Shown here one piece after another: positions 57,414 to 64,000 of a DNA stretch of 64,000 nt. Under the pieces are notes generated by a model. That model did not search any database and was not told the origin of the DNA. It was given only the letters and a program-made list of their open reading frames with translations. The position numbers and the translations under genes are program-made. Numbering within the stretch: the first letter of the stretch is position 1; every line of letters begins with the position of its first letter. Source of the DNA: Microcoleus sp. bin38.metabat.b11b12b14.051 (GTDB taxonomy: Bacteria > Cyanobacteriota > Cyanobacteriia > Cyanobacteriales > Microcoleaceae); NCBI RefSeq assembly GCF_013299165.1, contig NZ_JAAFKD010000002.1, forward strand, positions 186,001 through 250,000, written 5' to 3'.

Positions 57414-57959
57414 GTGAGTACAGTCAGCACAGAAGTCTTACAGCCTTACGCATCTGCCTTGATGTCACTGGCTCAGTCCAGCAATCTCTCAGAAAAGTTC
57501 GGCGAAGACATTCGTTCTTTACTTAGCCTGCTAGAAAGTTCGGAAGATTTACGTCAATTTTTAGGCAATCCGCTGATTCAACCGGATGCTAAAAAAGCCG
57601 TGATTCAGCAAATAGCGGGTGAAGAAATGAACCCCTTGATGCACAATTTTCTGAAGCTGTTAGTAGACAAAGGAAGAATTCTTTTTTTAGAAGGAATTGG
57701 TCAACAATACTTGGCAAGGCTCCGAGAACTCAACCAAACAGTATTGGCTGAAGTTACATCGGCAGTTCCGCTCTCAGATGCTCAACAGCAGACTGTACGC
57801 GAAAAAGTGCAGGCAATGACCAGCGCTCGAAACGTAGAAATTGAAACAAAAATAGACGCAGATTTAATCGGCGGTGTGGTAATCAAAGTAGGCTCTCAAG
57901 TAATTGATGCTAGCCTGCGGGGACAATTGCGCCGTCTGGGAATTCGCTTGAATTCCTAA
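57414..57959 (+). CDS. atpH: ATP synthase F1 subunit delta
   Basis: 181 residues starting at GTG. The N-terminal helical domain (VLQPYASALMSLAQSSNLSE) and the C-terminal QVIDASLRGQLRRLGIRL are the family ends. Delta joins the b/b' stalk to the F1 head. Here the gene is followed not directly by atpA but by a 222-bp spacer holding two repeat copies. Confidence 0.95.
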   Translation: MSTVSTEVLQPYASALMSLAQSSNLSEKFGEDIRSLLSLLESSEDLRQFLGNPLIQPDAKKAVIQQIAGEEMNPLMHNFLKLLVDKGRILFLEGIGQQYLARLRELNQTVLAEVTSAVPLSDAQQQTVREKVQAMTSARNVEIETKIDADLIGGVVIKVGSQVIDASLRGQLRRLGIRLNS

Positions 57960-59699
<1,740 letters not shown>

Positions 59700-59880
59700 T
59701 TAGTCATTAGTCATCAGTCATCAGTCATTAGTTATTAGTCATTAGTTATTAGTTAAGTAACTAATGATTGATGGCTAATGACTGAAAGCTAAAGTAAAGA
59801 CGTTAAAAAATTACCAACTTAAAACTGATGGCTGGGAACTAAGAACTCAGAAATAAAAGCTAAGAAAAAAGGAGAAAGTT
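59700..59880. repeat. Heptamer repeats in the atpA-atpG spacer
   Basis: Copies of TTAGTCA/TCAGTCA/TTAGTTA heptamers are repeated about eight times at 59700-59757, followed by a complementary TAACTAATGATTGATGG arm that could form a hairpin. AAAAGGAGAAAGTT precedes the atpG ATG as a strong ribosome site. Confidence 0.85.
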
Positions 59881-60831
59881 ATGGCCAATCTGAAAACTAT
59901 TCGCGATCGCATTAAGTCGGTCAAGAACACTAAAAAGATTACAGAAGCAATGCGCTTGGTGGCTGCTGCTAAGGTGCGCCGCGCTCAAGAACAGGTGACG
60001 GCTACTCGGCCTTTTGCCGATCGCCTCGCCGAGGTATTGTACGGTTTGGCGGAACGCTTGCAGTTTGAAAACCTGGATTTGCCGCTGCTGAAAAAACGCG
60101 AAGTCAGAACAGTGGGACTTTTGGTCGTTTCGGGCGATCGGGGTTTGTGCGGTGGCTACAACGGTAACATCATTAGATACGCCGAAAATCGCGCCAAGGA
60201 AATCAAAGCTGAAGGCTTAAACTACAAATTTGTATTGGTAGGACGCAAAGCTACTCAGTATTTCCAGCGTCGCGAACAGCCGATTGATGGTACTTACATG
60301 AACTTGGAACAAATTCCAACAGCACCGGAAGCAGCCCTAATTGCTGACGAATTGCTGTCTTTGTTCCTGTCGGGAACTGTAGACAGAGTTGAGCTAGTTT
60401 ACACTAAGTTTGTGTCACTAATTAGTTCACGTCCAGTAATTCAAACCTTGTTACCCCTCGACCCCCAAGGTTTGGAAACTCCCGATGATGAAATCTTCCG
60501 CTTGACATCGCAAGGCGGACAGTTCCAAGTATCGCGGGAGAAGGTTACTTCACCTATGAAGAGTTTGCCACGGGACATGATTTTCGAGCAAGATCCGGCG
60601 CAAATTCTGGAAGCACTTTTGCCTTTGTATTTGAACAACCAATTGCTGCGGGCTTTGCAAGAATCTGCTGCTAGCGAGTTGGCTGCACGGATGACGGCGA
60701 TGAATAATGCTAGTGAGAATGCTAGCGATTTAATCCGTAGTTTGACGTTGACTTATAACAAGGCGCGGCAAGCGGCAATTACCCAGGAAATTCTGGAAGT
60801 TTCCGGCGGTGCTGAGGCTTTGAACGGTTAG
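59881..60831 (+). CDS. atpG: ATP synthase F1 subunit gamma
   Basis: 316 residues. The N-terminal [20 protein letters not shown] and the C-terminal [20 protein letters not shown] helices form the rotating shaft. The cyanobacterial insertion in the middle (about residues 194-222, [18 protein letters not shown]) is present, without the two redox Cys of the plant enzyme. Gamma couples c-ring rotation to catalysis. It is the last gene of the operon and a terminator follows. Confidence 0.97.
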   Translation: MANLKTIRDRIKSVKNTKKITEAMRLVAAAKVRRAQEQVTATRPFADRLAEVLYGLAERLQFENLDLPLLKKREVRTVGLLVVSGDRGLCGGYNGNIIRYAENRAKEIKAEGLNYKFVLVGRKATQYFQRREQPIDGTYMNLEQIPTAPEAALIADELLSLFLSGTVDRVELVYTKFVSLISSRPVIQTLLPLDPQGLETPDDEIFRLTSQGGQFQVSREKVTSPMKSLPRDMIFEQDPAQILEALLPLYLNNQLLRALQESAASELAARMTAMNNASENASDLIRSLTLTYNKARQAAITQEILEVSGGAEALNG

Positions 60832-60862
60832 GTTAGGGTTGACAATTTGTTGATTTTATGCT

Positions 60863-60897
60863 GTGCGTCTGGGGGAACTCAGGCGCTATTTTTTGTG
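60863..60897 (+). terminator. Rho-independent terminator of the atp operon
   Basis: GCGTCTG pairs with CAGGCGC (one G-T) across an eight-base loop and is followed by TATTTTTT, about 35 bp after the atpG stop. Confidence 0.75.
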
Positions 60898-60925
60898 TGT
60901 AAATATTTGGCATAAGCTGTTTCTC

Positions 60926-63900
60926 CTAGGCTAAACCTTGCGATACAAACCCCGCCCAATAATGGGGACTCGCAAAGGGCAATGTTTCCCGGCAAAGCAA
61001 ATCTAATCGCAGTCGCACATTTTTGACAATTTCTGCTTGCTGTTCTCCGCTGGGTTGCCGATCGAAATAATCTTCTAATTGCAGTTTATAACTAGCAGAT
61101 AACTCATCGCCTGTCAAGTTACGCAGCTTAAATTGTGCTTGGCGGATTGCCTCTGAACGGCTCTTGTCCTGCTTTTGCTGATAGTATAAAATGCAAAATA
61201 AAGCGGTTGCTAAATCATCCACAGCCCACAGTGTACTGACCACGTTTCTAGCACCTGCACAGAGGAAACCGCTAGCGATCGAAAGCGGATCGTCGGTAAT
61301 TTGGGTGAGGGTTAAATTAGTTTCGCAGCAGGAGAGGAAGACTTCGGCTAAGTGCGAAAATCTCCAGGTAAAAACACGACCGAGGTTGATGTCGCCGTCG
61401 AATAATAGCAGCTTTGATTCGAGGGAATTATCGAGTTGGGAACTGGCGTGATGGCTGGAATGGAGGACTTGCACTTTGTTGAGAAGGGTTTCATAGTTGC
61501 TGACTGTTGCTTCTTGGTATTGTAGGCGATTATCTGGGGAAACTTGGTGCATGGTTGCTAGGGTTTCGCACTCGTAGCCAGTAAAAACGAGGTCGCCTGT
61601 AGCATTTTCCACGATTCCCATTGTGGTAGGTTGGAGGTTGCCTCGCTGGTGGCAAAAGTTGAGTATTTGGCAACTGGGAACGATGCGGAGGCGGAATCGA
61701 TCGCTGAGGTATTTGGGTTGTTGGGGTGGGGTTTTAGCAGGGGTATTTGAGGGTTTGACGATCGGTTTCGGCCCGCGTGTTTTGTCAGAGGTTATATTGC
61801 TTTGGGGAATGGGAGTGTTGTTTAAAGGTAAGGCAGCAAAGGGGATTTGATGCAGGGAAAGGTGAGGGATGATAATCAGTTCTTTGATGCCGTTGAGATG
61901 TTGGGAAATTAGTTGGTTAATTTGCAGGCGGTTGGTGAGTTCGGGGAGAAATTCACTGATTTGATTTTGCCATGCGGTTTGATTTTTAACATAGGGTTTT
62001 AACCAGTTGTTGAATATCCAATTTTGCAAAGTTTCAAGTCCTTGTCCTTCGCAGGTGTGGAGTTGGGGCGGTTGATTTTGCTGCAAGATGAAAATGTGGG
62101 TATGTTCGCCAGTGGTGTAAAAATTGAGGATGGCGGTTTCGGCATCGGGAATTAAGGCTTGCATCTGGTGGAAACAGAGGGGATCTGGTTGCAATTGACC
62201 CGCCAAAACTTGGTCTTTACTGCGAATTTTCAGCCAAGCTTGCTTTTTTTCGTCTTCTAATTCTTTAATCTTGGCGATGATAGCGTCGCTGTTGGGGGTT
62301 TGTTGGGGAGTGCTGGCGAATCCTTTCATTCCGTCATTGTCAGAGGAACGCAAACGGTATATTTGTTGTTGCAGGCGATAGTATTCTTTGACTTCGGGGG
62401 GAATTTCGCTTTTGGGGTAGAGGTCTTTGCTGGCGAAAAATAAGTCGGCGAGGTGGCGGGAACGTGATCTGTCTGCGGTTTCGACGGCTTTATCGTATTG
62501 TTTGAGGTTGATGTAGCACTGGACGGCGTTGGCGTAAACAGAAAAAGCTTCTTTAATGATTTCTTGGCGGCGTTTGTCTGTGGTTGAGCCTTTGCGGAGT
62601 TGTTCGACTGCTTTTATGGCGGGTTCGTATCCTTCTAAGGCGAGAGGCCAGTCGCCTTGGGTAAAGCCGATGTTGCCGAGGTTGCTACCTGCTGTGAAGC
62701 ATTCGGGTGGCATAGTTATGGTGGTTTCAGTTTTGGTAATTTTCAGGCAGTCTCGGTAGTGTTCAATGGCTTTCTCTGGTTGCTGCAATTGATAGTAAGC
62801 AGTGCCTAAATTTCCCAGAGAGTTTGCTTCCCCTTGACGGTGTTTGATTTCCCGACTAATCGCTAAAGACTGTTCTTGAAATTTTATCGCTCGTTCAACT
62901 TGTCCCAGAGATTTGTAAGCGATGCCTAAGTTTCCCAAACAAGTCGCTTCCCCAAAGCGGTCTTTGATTTCCTGACAAATGGCTAAATCCTGTTCGTGGA
63001 AAGTGATCGCTTGTTGATATTTTCCCAGAGAGTGATAAACACTGCTTAAATTTCCTAGAGAAGCCGCTTCCCCACTGCGGTTTTTGATTTCCCGATTAAT
63101 AACTAAAGACTTTTTATAGCAAGCGATTGCTCGCTTATGTTCTCCTAGAGAGTAGTAAGCATTACCTAAACCTCCCAGAGATTTTGCTTCTCCTTGCCGA
63201 TCTTTAATTTCCTGACTAATAGTTAAAGACTTTTTATGGAAAGCTATTGCTTGTTCAAGTTGTCCCAGAGAGTTGTAAGCAATGCCTAAATTTGTCAGAG
63301 AATTAGCTTCTGCTCTGCGGTTTTTGATTTCTAGTTTGATGGCTAAAGACTTTTCCTGGAAAGTAATCGCTTGTTCATATTCTCCTAGAAATTGGTAAGC
63401 AATACCTAAATTTCCCAGTGCAGATGCTTCCCCTTGAAAGTATTTGATTTCCCGACTAATGTCTAAAGAGTGTTTGTAGAAATTGAGCGCATTTTCAAAT
63501 TGTCCCAGACAGTTGCAAGCATTGCCTAAACCTATTAGAGAACAGGCTACTCCTTTATGATTATTGATTTTTCGACAAATAGCTAAAGACTTTTCGTAAT
63601 CATCTATTGCTCGGTCAAACTGTCCCATATCTCGGTAAATATTGCCTAAACTTATCATAGAATCCGCTTCCCCTTGATAGTCTTGAATTTCCTGATTAAT
63701 TGCTAAAGACTGTTCGTGGAAATAGATTGCTTTTTCAAGTTCTCCCTGAGAGTAGTAAGCAGTGCCTAAGTTTCCTAGAGAAGCTGCTTCCGCTTGGCGG
63801 TCGTGCATCGCTTGATAAATGATGAGGCACTGTTGCCAGCACTGAAAAGCAATGGGAGACTGACTAATGTAATATTGCTCAATTCCCCACTCAAAAAAAA

Positions 63901-64000
63901 TATCTGCTGTCTCTTCTCTGATTGCTGTTTCCTGCTGTTCGCTACCGAGAAATTCCCCCAGTTGCAAGGCAAGGTCATTTAAAAAATTAACTGCATCTTG
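60926..64000 (-). CDS. TPR-CHAT caspase-like protein (5' end outside window)
   Basis: At least 1024 codons; the frame stays open to the window edge, so the true start is upstream. After a helical lead-in come nine consecutive 40-residue TPR units of the form LGNLGxAYxxLGxxExAIxF (about residues 60-420 of the visible part) and a tenth degenerate unit. A coiled linker follows, and then a C-terminal CHAT domain (about 740-1013). The catalytic dyad is the His of HSSHHASSQL and the Cys of LSCCETN, before the final SIASGFLCAGARNVVSTLW motif. CHAT proteins are caspase-like proteases; with TPRs as sensors they act in bacterial immunity and cell death. The substrate is not determined. Confidence 0.88.
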   Translation of the reverse strand, partial: QDAVNFLNDLALQLGEFLGSEQQETAIREETADIFFEWGIEQYYISQSPIAFQCWQQCLIIYQAMHDRQAEAASLGNLGTAYYSQGELEKAIYFHEQSLAINQEIQDYQGEADSMISLGNIYRDMGQFDRAIDDYEKSLAICRKINNHKGVACSLIGLGNACNCLGQFENALNFYKHSLDISREIKYFQGEASALGNLGIAYQFLGEYEQAITFQEKSLAIKLEIKNRRAEANSLTNLGIAYNSLGQLEQAIAFHKKSLTISQEIKDRQGEAKSLGGLGNAYYSLGEHKRAIACYKKSLVINREIKNRSGEAASLGNLSSVYHSLGKYQQAITFHEQDLAICQEIKDRFGEATCLGNLGIAYKSLGQVERAIKFQEQSLAISREIKHRQGEANSLGNLGTAYYQLQQPEKAIEHYRDCLKITKTETTITMPPECFTAGSNLGNIGFTQGDWPLALEGYEPAIKAVEQLRKGSTTDKRRQEIIKEAFSVYANAVQCYINLKQYDKAVETADRSRSRHLADLFFASKDLYPKSEIPPEVKEYYRLQQQIYRLRSSDNDGMKGFASTPQQTPNSDAIIAKIKELEDEKKQAWLKIRSKDQVLAGQLQPDPLCFHQMQALIPDAETAILNFYTTGEHTHIFILQQNQPPQLHTCEGQGLETLQNWIFNNWLKPYVKNQTAWQNQISEFLPELTNRLQINQLISQHLNGIKELIIIPHLSLHQIPFAALPLNNTPIPQSNITSDKTRGPKPIVKPSNTPAKTPPQQPKYLSDRFRLRIVPSCQILNFCHQRGNLQPTTMGIVENATGDLVFTGYECETLATMHQVSPDNRLQYQEATVSNYETLLNKVQVLHSSHHASSQLDNSLESKLLLFDGDINLGRVFTWRFSHLAEVFLSCCETNLTLTQITDDPLSIASGFLCAGARNVVSTLWAVDDLATALFCILYYQQKQDKSRSEAIRQAQFKLRNLTGDELSASYKLQLEDYFDRQPSGEQQAEIVKNVRLRLDLLCRETLPFASPHYWAGFVSQGLA
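62720..63810. repeat. 120-bp coding tandem repeats (TPR units)
   Basis: Nine consecutive units of exactly 120 bp encode the TPR repeats. They are clearly similar in DNA, with strings such as TTTCCCAGAGA and CCTAAATTTCCC recurring at 120-bp intervals, which suggests recombination-driven change in copy number. Confidence 0.88.

Overview
The window comes from a filamentous, non-marine cyanobacterium of the Oscillatoria/Microcoleus kind. The evidence is the phycobilisome core-membrane linker ApcE with three linker repeats, the cytochrome b6f subunit PetN, the cyanobacterial order of the atp operon including a b' subunit, a fraC-fraD-fraE filament-integrity cluster, very frequent GCGATCGC (HIP1-type) octamers, and large numbers of heptanucleotide and palindromic repeats between genes. 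The species cannot be fixed from the sequence alone.

Layout. 1-2.7 kb: the end of a sensor histidine kinase and a CHASE-domain adenylate cyclase. 2.8-9.9 kb: a repeat-bearing membrane/TerB-like/Mrr-nuclease protein, a Uma2 protein, a YebC regulator, a histidine phosphatase, a NucS-like nuclease and a methyltransferase. 10.3-16.4 kb: an SLBB polysaccharide export protein with a glutamine-rich tail, an SGNH hydrolase, a TnpB gene broken by an amber codon, larE, and a truncated Uma2 gene. 16.5-19.2 kb: fraE, fraD and fraC on the minus strand. 19.4-25.4 kb: a doubled corrinoid adenosyltransferase-type P-loop protein, an RTX repeat protein, csbD, a DJ-1/PfpI protein and the 29-codon petN gene. 25.4-30 kb: an NAD(P)-binding protein next to a highly structured non-coding stretch, a methyltransferase, and the biotin genes bioB and bioA. 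30-35 kb: a second adenylate cyclase and the debris of a third, a methyltransferase, a secreted protein, and an ABC-2 permease. 35-37.8 kb: an A+T-rich accessory patch with an antitoxin-like gene, gene fragments, a PXDXK-like nuclease candidate, an NB-ARC tail fragment and another Uma2 gene. 38-41.1 kb: aroE carrying an in-frame repeat insertion, a seven-copy 81-bp tandem array and an AAA-type ATPase. 41.8-48.5 kb: a DJ-1 protein with a divergent LysR regulator, apcE, and a methyltransferase. 48.9-52.8 kb: an unknown gene, a HigBA-like toxin-antitoxin pair, moaA and a nitrate-reductase-associated protein. 52.9-60.8 kb: a second RTX protein and the atp operon (atpI, B, E, b', F, H, A, G). 60.9 kb to the end: a TPR-CHAT protein that runs out of the window.

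Core metabolism here covers ATP synthesis, light harvesting and electron transfer (apcE, petN), biotin (bioA, bioB), aromatic amino acids (aroE) and molybdenum cofactor (moaA beside a nitrate-reductase-associated gene). Around it lie accessory genes typical of repeat-rich cyanobacteria: cyclases, Uma2 proteins, a toxin-antitoxin pair, nuclease candidates and a CHAT protein. At least five dispersed palindromic repeat families fill the gaps, and some have entered genes: the aroE interior, the bioB 3' end, the fraD 3' end and the truncated Uma2 gene. No rRNA, tRNA, CRISPR array or complete autonomous transposon was recognised.
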